A stretch of DNA of 64,000 nucleotides from Saccharomycodes ludwigii (GCF_020623625.1 NC_060200.1:2252001-2316000); one strand, 5' to 3'. Numbered from the stretch's first letter, positions 31,316-41,105 are shown. Translations and numbers: made by a program. The notes: a model not told the origin generated them from the letters alone.

Positions 31316-31389
31316 CGACCCCAGAGAGGATTGAACTCTCGATCTTGCGATTAACAGTCGCACGCCTTAACCAGCTTGGCCATGGAGTC
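31316..31389 (-). tRNA. tRNA-Asn(GTT)
   Basis: The minus strand reads as a 74-base tRNA: acceptor GACTCCATGG, D-arm CCAAGCTGGTTAAGGC, anticodon loop CTGTTAA with GTT, T-arm GAGAGTTCAATCCTCTC and closing GGGGTC with discriminator G. It is close to the yeast tRNA-Asn sequence. Transcription runs leftward; its upstream side faces the 5' LTR of the Ty3-like element, whose target duplication begins nine bases away. Confidence 0.96.
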
Positions 31390-31403
31390 TGAAATACGAC
31401 CAA

Positions 31404-31837
31404 TGTTATAAGGTAAACCTTATAACAAGATAAATCACGTGTTAATAACCGTAAATAGTGAGATACTATGTTATTATGATTTATCCGTAAAGAGACTTGT
31501 ACGTGGATGTTACGCTTAGTAGTGATTATGCCAGCAAAGCAAATACTACTATAACACCGCAGTACCGAAGTTGAGAACAACGCATCGAAAAGCTAAGGCT
31601 ATGCGCTGTCATAATTGTTGTAAAAGTTGTCGTGTCGACAACCGAAAACAGGAGTATATAAAGCCAACATCTCACTAAAGAGTTTTGGGTTTCGTAGATA
31701 TATTGTCCTTGTTTGTATAAGTTAGTTTAGACTTATGTAATTAGATATTATATATAGAAGAAATATAATAACGAGAAAAGATCGATTTAGAACGAGTCTA
31801 ACCAAGTAACATCTTTAGCCCACTTCACCTTACAACA
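31404..31837 (+). repeat. 5' LTR of the Ty3-like element
   Basis: 434 bases, TGTTATAAGG at the start and CCTTACAACA at the end (near-perfect 10-bp terminal inverted repeat). The first 24 bases also form their own hairpin, with arms TGTTATAAGG and CCTTATAACA around TAAA. A second inverted repeat, GTTGTCG-TGT-CGACAAC, lies at 31626-31642, just before a TATATAAAG box (31655-31663). Confidence 0.97.
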
Positions 31838-31839
31838 TC

Positions 31840-31851
31840 TGGTAGCGCCGC
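31840..31851 (+). other. Primer-binding site for initiator tRNA-Met
   Basis: TGGTAGCGCCGC, two bases after the LTR, is the exact complement of the last twelve bases of yeast initiator tRNA-Met (ending GCGGCGCUACCA). Ty3 and Ty1 relatives use this tRNA as minus-strand primer. Confidence 0.93.
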
Positions 31852-31852
31852 T

Positions 31853-32638
31853 ATGTATTTAGATAATTTAGATAACGATATCAAGTTGAATACACCACGT
31901 TCTTTCGATGGAAGGAAAGATATCTATGAAATATCAGATTTTCTAGCTACAGTTCACATCCAGATTGCCACTAGGAACATTGAAAATGAAGCTACAAAGA
32001 TCGCAACGCTTGGACGTTCCTTGACAGGACCTGCTGCACGTTGGTTTGTCTCGTATGGTACGAATAATGGCTTTGAAGGCCTTACCTATGACAACTTTGT
32101 ATTGGATTTCAAGAATCATTTTCAAGGCGCAGCTGACTCGTTCTACCTCGTACAGAAGATTCGAGAGTTACGCATGACCCGCCAGGTACCAATTGAAGAG
32201 TATAGCGACCGTTACTTTCGATTGGTGGATTTGCTACCTGATGCGTATTGGTCCGAAAATGCCAAAATCGATCAGTACTTATATGGTTTACCACCGAATG
32301 TCGTACAATATGTACGAGTGGTCAAACCCGACTCGTTGCAGGAAGCGATGGAGACGGCTTGGAAGCATGTGATGATCAACATGAAGTCGTATAAGGAACC
32401 GTTTCCTGATCTCAATAGTTCCCGGATAATGGACCCAGACGCCATGGAACTCGACGCTATAAGTGATAGCCGGAGATCTCGTCAATATAACTATACCCCG
32501 AATAACGCTAACAATAATAGATTTAGGCCGATGGCACGTAAAACCATGTCTAGATCAGATTGTCTTAGGTTGGGTTTGTGCTTTAGATGCAAGAAAGGCG
32601 GACATAGCTCCAAGGAATGTTCCCAGAAGAACTACTGA
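31853..32638 (+). CDS. gag of the Ty3-like element
   Basis: A 261-residue capsid/nucleocapsid protein of a retrotransposon. The central part (about 35-190) has the retrotransposon Gag pattern (RSLTGPAARWF, DFKNHF). The C-terminus has one CCHC zinc knuckle, CFRCKKGGHSSKEC, preceded by a basic stretch. The start codon follows the primer-binding site by one base, so the leader is extremely short. Treated here as part of the element, not as a host gene. Confidence 0.92.
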   Translation: MYLDNLDNDIKLNTPRSFDGRKDIYEISDFLATVHIQIATRNIENEATKIATLGRSLTGPAARWFVSYGTNNGFEGLTYDNFVLDFKNHFQGAADSFYLVQKIRELRMTRQVPIEEYSDRYFRLVDLLPDAYWSENAKIDQYLYGLPPNVVQYVRVVKPDSLQEAMETAWKHVMINMKSYKEPFPDLNSSRIMDPDAMELDAISDSRRSRQYNYTPNNANNNRFRPMARKTMSRSDCLRLGLCFRCKKGGHSSKECSQKNY

Positions 32639-32764
32639 GAGTATGAATAGTTATAGTGAATATAAGTATAAAAAACATAAAAATAGAAAAAAAGAGAAAA
32701 ATGAGAAAAAAGAGAAAAAAGAGGAAAAAACAGAAAAAAGAAAAAAAAGTGTCCAGAAGTATCT

Positions 32765-35700
32765 GTGAGTGATGATAAACGCGAATTTGTAAAGTTACCG
32801 AAATTCGAAATTTATCCGTTAATTGAAAAGAAACCATTGGTTGGTTGTAAAAGAGAAGTTAAGGGTGTAGTAAATAATAAAGAAATGCTAGTATTGTTAG
32901 ACACTGGTTCACCGACTACATTTGTGAATCGTTCAGTGGTCTCAGAGTTGAAATTAGAAACGTATTCAGCTCCGCCGTTCATTTTTTATGGCGCTGTCTC
33001 CGCTGAAACAGCCACATCAAGTGTTGCGACTAGTATTGTTATGTCGATTGAAAATATAAAGTATAAGTTTGATGCTTACGTTACTGCTGCCGTCTCGCAG
33101 AAGATTATTATTGGTGACCCTGTTTTAAGGTCTTACCCGAAGTTACTACATCTGAGAGAAACTGTCGAACCCGAAAATGTATTGGTTCCGTATGACAGTA
33201 TATTACCTATTGATTACGTAGATAATCCGTCTAGGTATTTTAAAGAAGAAGATGAAATATTTGTTATTTCCGTTAGTGAATCTCCGAAAAAGGATTGTAA
33301 CACGTTTGAACTGTTGCCGAAATCCTTGAGATTGAAGTACAAGAGTACTGTATCCAATGAATTGTGTCCCTCGAAAATACAGGATAGGAAGGTTGAACAT
33401 GAGATTGTTCTGGCGCCTGATGGTAGACTTCCTCGAATAAGTCCGTATAGGTTGACACCGAAAAATGAAAGTATTGTTAACGACTTGATTAATGACTTGT
33501 TAGAAAAGAACTTCATCACACCGTCAAAATCCCCGTGTAGCTCGCCAATTGTATTGGTTAAGAAGAAAGATAATAGCTACAGGATGTGTGTTGATTACAG
33601 AAAGTTGAATGCGATCACCGTCAAAGATCCATTCCCGTTACCCCGTATAGATAGCTTGTTGAGTAGAATTGGTAAAGCTACCATATTCTCGACGTTAGAC
33701 TTGCACTCAGGTTATCATCAAATACCGGTTAGATCCGAAGACCAATATAAGACCGCGTTTGTGACACCCACTGCAAAATATGAATATAAAGTGATGCCAT
33801 TCGGTCTGGTGAACGCTCCGAGCACATTTGCACGTTATATGGCTGAGTTGTTCCGTGATCTAGTATTTGTTGGTGTCTATTTAGATGACATTCTAGTATT
33901 CTCAAAGTCAAAAGAAGAACATCTAAATCATCTAGACGTTGTTCTAGATCGCCTGAAGTCTGAAGGCTTAATAGCTAAATTGAAGAAGTGTCATTTCCTT
34001 CAATCGTCCGTTGAGTTTCTAGGGTACCAAATTAGTGCTGGTAAGATTGAACCATTACAAGGTAAAACTGATGCCATTTGTGCGTTTCCGACCCCAAGGT
34101 CCGTTAAGGAAGCACAACGTTTTTTAGGCATGGTAAATTATTACAGAAGATTTATAAAAGGTTGCTCCATTATTGCACGCCCGATTAATACGTTTATTTC
34201 CGGAGAAGCAACGTGGGGAGTAACACAAGATAAAGCACTGAAGTCATTAAAAAGAGCGTTACAGGAACAGCCCGTGTTGATACCATTTGACGTTACAGCT
34301 AGTTACAGATTAACTACAGATGCTTGTAAATATGGTGTTGGTGCTGTGTTAGAAGAACTGGACGAAAATAAGAACCCAGTTGGTACCGTATCCTATTTCT
34401 CTAAATCTCTACAAGGTGCTCAACAGAGATACCCCGCCGGAGAACTAGAATTATTAGGAATTATTTCGGCACTAGAACATTTTAAGTACTTGTTGCATGG
34501 TAAACGATTCGTGTTGAGAACCGATCATATAAGTTTACTGTCGTTGAAAACAACAAAAGAACCAGGCACAAGAATTGCCCGTTGGTTAGATACATTGTCC
34601 GAATATGATTTCGAATTACAGTATGTTAAAGGTCATGACAATGTCGTTGCTGATGCAATATCAAGAGCTCCGTATGAAATCAATGTTATTGATGAGCTCG
34701 TATCCATTGATCCGTGTGAATGGAAGAATGATTATGAGGAAGATCCGTATTGTGCTGCTCTGTTAGTATCTCTGAATCCAGATGAGTATCTTGGGAAGAT
34801 ACGAGTTAGCAAAGCGGATACAAGTTATTTTAATAAGATCATTAAACGCTATAGATTGTCAAATGCGTTTCGAAAAATGATCCGTCTAGAGGAGGATTTG
34901 TTGTATTGGAAAGATAGATACATAGTCCCTCGTAGTAAGGTACAGTTGGTGTTGAATACCTACCATGATCATGGTCTATTTGGTGGACATTTTGGTTATA
35001 ATGTCACGTTGCAGAAAGTCACCGAATCGTATTATTGGCCACGTCAAGATCATGAAGTTCAAAAGTATGTCGCAAGTTGCCCGAATTGTCAAGTGTTTAA
35101 GTTTCACCGTAATAGACAATATGGTTTACTGAAACCGTTAGAGGTCCCTGAAGGAAGATGGACAGATATATCCATTGATTTTGTGTCCGGTTTACCACCG
35201 ACAGTAAGTGGTAAAGACATGATACTGGTTGTAGTGGACCGTTTCAGTAAACGTGCTCATTTTGTTGCATGTAATAAAGAGTTATCTCAAGAATACACTA
35301 TTAATTTGTTATTTCAATTTGTATTTTGTTATCACGGTTTCCCGAAGAGGATTGTTAGTGATAGAGATGTTAGATTTACTGGTAACGCATACAGAGAACT
35401 TACAGAACGACTAGGTATTAAACTGTGTATGAGTTCTTCGAATCACCCTGAGTCCGATGGACAGAGTGAAAGAACTATTAAAACATTGACACAACTGTTA
35501 CGATCATATGCCGGGCTAGAGCAGGGCCGTTGGGATGTATTGTTACCCCAAGTAGAATTTGTATATAATTCTACATATCACTCTGCCGTAAAAGCCGCCC
35601 CGTTTTTAGTGGATTTGGGCTATGTACCAAATGAACCGTTATTAGATAGTACCTCGTTAACAGCCGCAAGGAACTTCTCGGCTGTAGATTTGATCCAGTC

Positions 35701-36262
35701 GCTTAGAGCTATCACGCTCCGTACAAAAGATTGCCTCAAAGAAAACCAGGTCAACATGGAAGTTGCCGTTAATCCTGGGAGAAGGGAAGAGAAGTTCGCT
35801 GTAGGTGACTATGTTCTGGTACATAGAGACGCTTATTTCACTGGAGGCCGTTACATTAAATTACAACCGATATTCTTAGGCCCGTTTAAGATTGTTAAGG
35901 TAATAAATGAAAATGCATATGAGGTCGACTTACCGAAGACTTCCAAAAAGCATAGAGTGATCAACGTAAGATGGATAAAGAAATATCAGTTCGACTCAGA
36001 AAGGTATGTAAAGGAACTACCTCGTTCTGAAACTGAGTTAAGGAATAGGCTCGAAAATATCTCTAGTGTAATAGGTTTTGCACCGTCTGAAGGTATAGTC
36101 TATTGTAAATTTGCCCACGTAGACCCTCGTCTGACTGCCGCTGTTCCGTTAAAAATGTTTAAGTCGCTTCCACTGCTGAGACGTCGCTCTCTGATAAATA
36201 ATTTTGAACAGTTGTATAAGCAGTCCGTATCTGACGAGAGGGGGGAAGATGTTATAAGGTAA
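32765..36262 (+). CDS. pol region of the Ty3-like element
   Basis: An open region of about 1165 codons with aspartic protease (LLDTGSPTTF near 32895), reverse transcriptase (YLDDILVFSK near 33880), RNase H (about 34310-34680, TDACKYGVGAVL), and integrase with the HHCC zinc module (about 34960-35090) and the DDE core with IDFVSGLP, VSDRDVRF and ESDGQSERT (about 35170-35480). The end overlaps the first bases of the 3' LTR. Ty3 relatives are known to make Pol by translational recoding from gag. An A-rich spacer of about 125 bases separates the two reading regions. Confidence 0.92.
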   Translation: MSDDKREFVKLPKFEIYPLIEKKPLVGCKREVKGVVNNKEMLVLLDTGSPTTFVNRSVVSELKLETYSAPPFIFYGAVSAETATSSVATSIVMSIENIKYKFDAYVTAAVSQKIIIGDPVLRSYPKLLHLRETVEPENVLVPYDSILPIDYVDNPSRYFKEEDEIFVISVSESPKKDCNTFELLPKSLRLKYKSTVSNELCPSKIQDRKVEHEIVLAPDGRLPRISPYRLTPKNESIVNDLINDLLEKNFITPSKSPCSSPIVLVKKKDNSYRMCVDYRKLNAITVKDPFPLPRIDSLLSRIGKATIFSTLDLHSGYHQIPVRSEDQYKTAFVTPTAKYEYKVMPFGLVNAPSTFARYMAELFRDLVFVGVYLDDILVFSKSKEEHLNHLDVVLDRLKSEGLIAKLKKCHFLQSSVEFLGYQISAGKIEPLQGKTDAICAFPTPRSVKEAQRFLGMVNYYRRFIKGCSIIARPINTFISGEATWGVTQDKALKSLKRALQEQPVLIPFDVTASYRLTTDACKYGVGAVLEELDENKNPVGTVSYFSKSLQGAQQRYPAGELELLGIISALEHFKYLLHGKRFVLRTDHISLLSLKTTKEPGTRIARWLDTLSEYDFELQYVKGHDNVVADAISRAPYEINVIDELVSIDPCEWKNDYEEDPYCAALLVSLNPDEYLGKIRVSKADTSYFNKIIKRYRLSNAFRKMIRLEEDLLYWKDRYIVPRSKVQLVLNTYHDHGLFGGHFGYNVTLQKVTESYYWPRQDHEVQKYVASCPNCQVFKFHRNRQYGLLKPLEVPEGRWTDISIDFVSGLPPTVSGKDMILVVVDRFSKRAHFVACNKELSQEYTINLLFQFVFCYHGFPKRIVSDRDVRFTGNAYRELTERLGIKLCMSSSNHPESDGQSERTIKTLTQLLRSYAGLEQGRWDVLLPQVEFVYNSTYHSAVKAAPFLVDLGYVPNEPLLDSTSLTAARNFSAVDLIQSLRAITLRTKDCLKENQVNMEVAVNPGRREEKFAVGDYVLVHRDAYFTGGRYIKLQPIFLGPFKIVKVINENAYEVDLPKTSKKHRVINVRWIKKYQFDSERYVKELPRSETELRNRLENISSVIGFAPSEGIVYCKFAHVDPRLTAAVPLKMFKSLPLLRRRSLINNFEQLYKQSVSDERGEDVIR
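36236..36249 (+). other. Polypurine tract of the Ty3-like element
   Basis: GAGAGGGGGGAAGA directly abuts the 3' LTR, as expected for the plus-strand primer of reverse transcription. Confidence 0.85.
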
Positions 36263-36683
36263 ACCTTATAACAAGATAAATCACGTGTTAATAACCGTAA
36301 ATAGTGAGATACTATGTTATTATGATTTATCCGTAAAGAGACTTGTACGTGGATGTTACGCTTAGTAGTGATTATGCCAGCAAAGCAAATACTACTATAA
36401 CACCGCAGTACCGAAGTTGAGAACAACGCATCGAAAAGCTAAGGCTATGCGCTGTCATAATTGTTGTAAAAGTTGTCGTGTCGACAACCGAAAACAGGAG
36501 TATATAAAGCCAACATCTCACTAAAGAGTTTTGGGTTTCGTAGATATATTGTCCTTGTTTGTATAAGTTAGTTTAGACTTATGTAATTAGATATTATATA
36601 TAGAAGAAATATAATAACGAGAAAAGATCGATTTAGAACGAGTCTAACCAAGTAACATCTTTAGCCCACTTCACCTTACAACA
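36250..36683 (+). repeat. 3' LTR of the Ty3-like element
   Basis: 434 bases; I found no difference from the 5' LTR when reading both. Followed by the target duplication ACCAA. Confidence 0.97.
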
Positions 36684-36688
36684 ACCAA

Positions 36689-36993
36689 AGATTTACAACA
36701 TTTAATACTTATAATAGGCCACGTATTTATATGATTACTGTGCGAAGAAATATACGCATATGCACATATATTTTGCTCCCGTTTAGTTTTGAATGAAAAA
36801 AATAAAAGAAAAAAAGAAAAAAAGAAAGAAAAAAAATAAACAATTTTAATGTCTTATTGTTGTTAGGATAGGGCATGTAGCTAGGTGATCTAAGGCCCTT
36901 TTTGTTTAAAGATTTGCAACGTGAATCTATAAAAATAAAGAAAACCAAGTAACTTTTTGTACTACCAAGGAGAAAAATAATATATTTTGAAGA
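36689..36993. other. Region between the Ty3-like element and GEP7
   Basis: No gene seen. Before the insertion this was the upstream flank of tRNA-Asn and the GEP7 promoter. It holds an A-rich AAAAAG repeat (36790-36838). Confidence 0.5.
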
Positions 36994-38076
36994 ATGCTTA
37001 AAATACCATTATTGTGTCGGGGATCGTACACTTCTATTACAACAAATCGTTCAATTAAAAATGCTTTACTAATACGTTTACGTAAAAACTCATACTATAG
37101 CAATATTTCTACTAATAGTACGGGTCTAAAACATCAGCAGACAACAGACATTCCTAGATCATTATTAATTAAACAACACAGGAGATTAAATGAAGAAACC
37201 TTGGGTGCCGGATCTGCTAAAAACAAAAATGAAACAAATACTCTATTTATCACGTCTCTAAAGGACATTACTGGGTTTTTCAATCCTGGTGGATTTAAAG
37301 ATGAAGAATATGAACAACTTCATCTGGATAAGTTGAACACTTTGGCTAATAATGGAGCTTTACAGGAATTGTTGTTACTAAAATTTGGCATCAAGCACTA
37401 TCCGATCAAGCCCATGGACAATCAGGACCCGATACCCATTAAGTTGATGCTTGAATCATGGAAAACATTAACTTTTGAAGAATTGGAATTATTGAACTTT
37501 CATCTAGATCAAATTACTGCCATCATGGGCATGACCAATAACAATGACGGTGTCAGTAACAATACTGAATCCAAAATTGATGGTGCAAATCATCCAGAAA
37601 TAACAGAACAACAACAGACCATACAAACTAATGAAAATAATACTGGTGATTCAAACTATATCGACTTTAGTTCGCTGGAATATTTATATACTTGGAAAAA
37701 TTTACCTATTCAATATAAACAACTGCTATATTATAGATCGTATGGGTCTTACGGCCCAAGAGAAGATTTAGTTTTTCCGATCAACCCTCATGATCCACCA
37801 CAAGATCTAATATGGAAACAACCAAGTGTTGTCGTTAATGGTAATGGCATCTGTACTGATGGGAAGATCAAAGTGCGTAAATTGACAGCTAGTGAGTTGA
37901 ATAATGTTTGGAAATGTAGTGAAGCTAGAATGAAGTATTTAAATACAGAGTTGAAGAGAATCGATCCCGTCAGTAGGTTTATTATTTGGATTATTTTTGG
38001 TGTAAGTTTATATTGCCTATATCAAGATAAAACACTCGAACAGAAGGAAAAAAAGGAAAACGGAAAAAAAGCATAA
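36994..38076 (+). CDS. GEP7: Gep7-like mitochondrial protein
   Basis: A 360-residue protein with a basic, Ser/Arg-rich N-terminus free of acids, typical of a mitochondrial targeting sequence, and one hydrophobic segment near the C-terminus (about 327-343, FIIWIIFGVSLYCLY). Middle elements (PRSLLIKQHRRLNEET, FEELELLNFHLDQI, YKQLLYYRSYGSYGPREDLVF, RIDPVSRFIIW) resemble yeast Gep7 (287 residues: LLLKQKIRL, DLDLLDFAIN, LWYYKSFGFLGPRTQFVL, SIDPFSKAII) as I recall it. Gep7 has no known biochemical role; it was named as a genetic interactor of prohibitins. Position agrees: yeast GEP7 lies between SDS23 and RAD6. An Asn/Glu-rich insert (about 188-222) explains some of the extra length. Confidence 0.85.
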   Translation: MLKIPLLCRGSYTSITTNRSIKNALLIRLRKNSYYSNISTNSTGLKHQQTTDIPRSLLIKQHRRLNEETLGAGSAKNKNETNTLFITSLKDITGFFNPGGFKDEEYEQLHLDKLNTLANNGALQELLLLKFGIKHYPIKPMDNQDPIPIKLMLESWKTLTFEELELLNFHLDQITAIMGMTNNNDGVSNNTESKIDGANHPEITEQQQTIQTNENNTGDSNYIDFSSLEYLYTWKNLPIQYKQLLYYRSYGSYGPREDLVFPINPHDPPQDLIWKQPSVVVNGNGICTDGKIKVRKLTASELNNVWKCSEARMKYLNTELKRIDPVSRFIIWIIFGVSLYCLYQDKTLEQKEKKENGKKA

Positions 38077-38330
38077 CACAGTTAGCTTAAATTAAAATTC
38101 TTCAAAAGTTTTGTAAATAGTAAAAAAAGAGATGGGGGGAGAAGTTACATGGAAACATTGTAACCATTTGATAATAATAATAATAACAACAACAACAACA
38201 GTGATTTTTAAAATAAAAATATAAAAATATATAAATAACAACAAAAATATACAAATAGTTTACATACATACATACATACATATATATATGAATAAAGTTT
38301 TGTCTTGTATAAAAAAAAAAAAATGCGTTA

Positions 38331-38858
38331 TCATTCGTGATTTTGGTCTTCTTGATTCTCCTCATCATCATCCTCTTCTTCATTATCATCCAAGTCATCT
38401 AAATCATCTTCCCATGATTTCTCTACAGTCTCCTTTACTCGCTTAATATATTGTGACTTATGATCTTTAAATAGAGTGGCAGCCTCAACATTAGCTGGTG
38501 ATGCAGGATTAGGATCATTGAATAAACTTTGAATACTAGTCAATATGGAAGCAACGTCATATGTTGGGGTCCATCTATTTTGTAAAATATCTAGACATAT
38601 TTCTCCATTGGCGTAAACATTGGGATGGAACATTGCACTAATAAATTTAACATGTGGTGGTTTGTTTGGATAATCTTCATCGAATTGTAGAATTAATCGG
38701 AAAGTACCGTCTTCATATGGCGTATCTGCAGGTCCAATAATCATTGCATTCCATACCATTACATTATCTGGTAAGGGCGACGCAGACACACCTGGTGGTG
38801 CATCTTCCTTCATTCTTTTGAAATCTCTCATTAGTCTTCTTCTCGCTGGTGTAGACAT
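38331..38858 (-). CDS. RAD6: E2 ubiquitin-conjugating enzyme Rad6
   Basis: Rad6 monoubiquitinates histone H2B with Bre1 and PCNA with Rad18, and acts in N-degron proteolysis with Ubr1. The 175-residue protein has a near-invariant UBC core with the active-site Cys88 in GEICLDIL, the HPN motif (about 78-80) and N-terminal [15 protein letters not shown]. An acidic tail of about 25 residues rich in Asp/Glu follows, as in yeast Rad6 (172). GEP7 is convergent and PKP2 lies on the same strand, the same arrangement as yeast YGL057C-YGL058W-YGL059W. Confidence 0.99.
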   Translation of the reverse strand: MSTPARRRLMRDFKRMKEDAPPGVSASPLPDNVMVWNAMIIGPADTPYEDGTFRLILQFDEDYPNKPPHVKFISAMFHPNVYANGEICLDILQNRWTPTYDVASILTSIQSLFNDPNPASPANVEAATLFKDHKSQYIKRVKETVEKSWEDDLDDLDDNEEEDDDEENQEDQNHE

Positions 38859-39289
38859 TTTATTTTATTTTATTTTATTTTATTTTATTTCTCAAGTAGA
38901 TAAATAAACAAACAGATGTGTACTATTAATTACTTCCTCATAAATAGGGATTTATTTTATTTTATTTTATTTTATTTTGTATTGAATTATAGATAATATT
39001 ATAAAATATGATACATGAACGTATAGATTTATTGAGTTTATTATTTTATTTATTTCTTTCTTTTAACTATGTGCTTTTGGATATGTTACAAAGAAAGTTT
39101 GAATGGAATGCATATTTTTTTTTTTTTATATTTATTTTTTTTTAATTTTCTTTCAGGAAGAAAAAATAGTACAAAAATGGAAAAAAGATGTGTGGGTGTA
39201 TTTTTCATTCCCTTTTCTCTTTTTTTGCCACTCATTTTTATTTAATTTTATTTAGTTTTGATGTCCGGATTACATCGGCCAAAACACCT
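38859..39289. other. RAD6 promoter and PKP2 3' region
   Basis: No gene seen. Two (TTTTA)n arrays (about 38859-38890 and 38951-38978) lie just upstream of RAD6; poly-T runs follow near 39116-39145. Confidence 0.55.
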
Positions 39290-40738
39290 TCAAACTTTGT
39301 CCAATTGCAATTTATCCGTCAAATACATCAAATTCCCTAATTTCAAAACAGTATCTGTGCCATATCCATCAATAGAATGCACATTCAAATCTCCATTCCA
39401 ATAATCTGCATATACTTTACATAATGCTAATCCCACTCCCAATTTATATCTAGGTAATCTTTTTAACATATCAATTAACGAACTTTCATACTTGTTATAG
39501 AAATTACCCTTATTTCCTAGATTGCCCTCAATCATGTTTGACAATGAGGTGTTTTCAAAAGTTGTCTTGGAATTAATACTATTAATACCATTATCGCCAT
39601 TTGCTAACATTCTTCTTGCCTCATAGATATTGTCTGACTGAAATTCAGGCAATTTATGAAAGTTGTCTAAGGATTTTTTGGCTAAATCTACGCTCTTCCC
39701 AAAAGACCACAAATTTAAACTATCAGTAGCATTGTGGTTAAATACAACCCCACCACCCCTATCTGATATCCTAAAAATATGACTTTGTTCATTACGCACT
39801 ATCGTCACCTTGATCCTATCTGGCTTATGCAACCCCTTTCTAATGGCTTCTTTGATAGTGGCTTCATAACTATTTCTTAAAATCTCCCCTAATAAATAAG
39901 TTAAGTGCCCAGGCAAGAAAAAAAAAGATAAATCATCATCACCTTCAATAATAAAATCTGGCAATGTTGCTGTGGGCCCATATTCAATTTTGACGAAATC
40001 CTCACACATTTTACTGGCATTAAGCAAATATTCTTTGGCATTGCAAGTTTTAAAAATATCACCAAATACAATCCTATTTTTTTCTCTACCGTGAGAAAAA
40101 TTAGAAGTTAGAGATAAATGCTCTTCAACCATTAATCTTCTGCTAATTCTGGCTCTTAGCAACTCACTCAGCAACTCGTCCATTTCAGCTTGTGGGAACA
40201 AATTTAAAATTCTAGACTCCAAGGCACCCATAATTAAGTGTGGCAAGTTTAAAACGTTATAATCGCTTAGTATCCCATTTGCAAATTCAACAAACTTATC
40301 ATTATCTTGTAAACTTTTTATTTCAGGTAGTCTTCTGAATCTATCAAATATATCATAATAACTTTCATACACTTGCACTAAATGATAGTTATTCACCAGT
40401 TCAAACGGTAAATTTTGCAATTTGAAAATCTTATGAGCAATCCGGATAATTATTTCATTACGTACAAAATTGGCAGATTGGATAATTTTAGATGAAGTAA
40501 ATGCTCGATCATCATCATAATATAGGGCTAATTGTTTTAAAGAAACAGGATGAGGTTGTTTGTTTAGAACATAAGGCAATAAAACATCTCTATTTTGATA
40601 GTAATGCTGCATATTCACGTATTTTGATTTTTGTGGATATGCTCCATTTATATTTGGTATCATTTTAGCAATATCGTTGACTCTTCTTGATATTGGAAAA
40701 TATTTGGTAAAATCAGGTAACCTAGTAGTGTAGCTCAT
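39290..40738 (-). CDS. PKP2: Mitochondrial pyruvate dehydrogenase kinase Pkp2
   Basis: Pkp2 phosphorylates the E1-alpha subunit Pda1 and turns down the mitochondrial pyruvate dehydrogenase complex. The 482-residue protein (yeast 491) has the helical BCK domain N-terminal half and a GHKL ATPase domain: N-box EILRNSYEAT (about 284-293), G1 SDRGGGV (about 322-328) and G2 LGVGLALCKVYADYWNG (about 436-452). An Asn-rich insert precedes G2. Its target complex's E1-beta gene, PDB1, is in the same window, but such proximity is common in yeast and need not be meaningful. Synteny with RAD6 selects PKP2 over PKP1. Confidence 0.95.
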   Translation of the reverse strand: MSYTTRLPDFTKYFPISRRVNDIAKMIPNINGAYPQKSKYVNMQHYYQNRDVLLPYVLNKQPHPVSLKQLALYYDDDRAFTSSKIIQSANFVRNEIIIRIAHKIFKLQNLPFELVNNYHLVQVYESYYDIFDRFRRLPEIKSLQDNDKFVEFANGILSDYNVLNLPHLIMGALESRILNLFPQAEMDELLSELLRARISRRLMVEEHLSLTSNFSHGREKNRIVFGDIFKTCNAKEYLLNASKMCEDFVKIEYGPTATLPDFIIEGDDDLSFFFLPGHLTYLLGEILRNSYEATIKEAIRKGLHKPDRIKVTIVRNEQSHIFRISDRGGGVVFNHNATDSLNLWSFGKSVDLAKKSLDNFHKLPEFQSDNIYEARRMLANGDNGINSINSKTTFENTSLSNMIEGNLGNKGNFYNKYESSLIDMLKRLPRYKLGVGLALCKVYADYWNGDLNVHSIDGYGTDTVLKLGNLMYLTDKLQLDKV

Positions 40739-41105
40739 TAGTAGTATTTATTTATTTATTTATTTATTTTTATTTATTCTTTTAACAATAAGAAGTATAA
40801 GATATCTGTGTTTGGTTTATAAATAACAAATTTGGGGGGAGGAATAAGCATTAAAAATATGCAGTTTGAAGGGAATTTAGCAAAATCAATAAAAAAAAAA
40901 AGAATTTGTAAAATTTATCTCATCCGTCATTTTCTTTTTTTTTTTCTTTTTTTTTCTTCCTTTCACAATAAACTTTATAAAGGGAAGAAAGCAAGTGATA
41001 AAAAAAAAAAAAAAGAAAAAAAAAAAAAATTACTCAACTAAATAACGAAAAAGGGTGAATATATCTAAAATCACTTAATCTATACTAATTTCTCAACAAT
41101 TCTAA
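40739..41105. other. Divergent PKP2-HPC2 promoter region
   Basis: No gene seen. It holds a (TTTA)n array (40746-40770), T runs (40931-40953) and A-rich runs (40999-41030) close to the HPC2 start. Confidence 0.5.

Larger units (their letters stand above)
31404..36683 (+). mobile_element. Ty3/gypsy-type LTR retrotransposon (full length, young)
   Basis: A 5,280-base element bounded by two 434-bp LTRs and flanked by the 5-bp duplication ACCAA (31399-31403 and 36684-36688). Internal order is primer-binding site, gag, pol with protease, reverse transcriptase, RNase H and integrase, then polypurine tract, which is the Ty3/gypsy (Metaviridae) order. No envelope gene is seen. The two LTRs look identical by eye, so insertion is very recent. 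The element looks whole. Its base composition is visibly less A+T-rich than the surrounding intergenic DNA. It stands immediately upstream of tRNA-Asn on the opposite strand, matching the known preference of yeast Ty3 for Pol III start sites. Confidence 0.97.

Noticed and set aside
32463-32768. Lys/Glu-rich open frame overlapping the gag end of the Ty3-like element
   Set aside because: It is a low-complexity reading of the A-rich spacer inside the element and was not taken as a separate gene.
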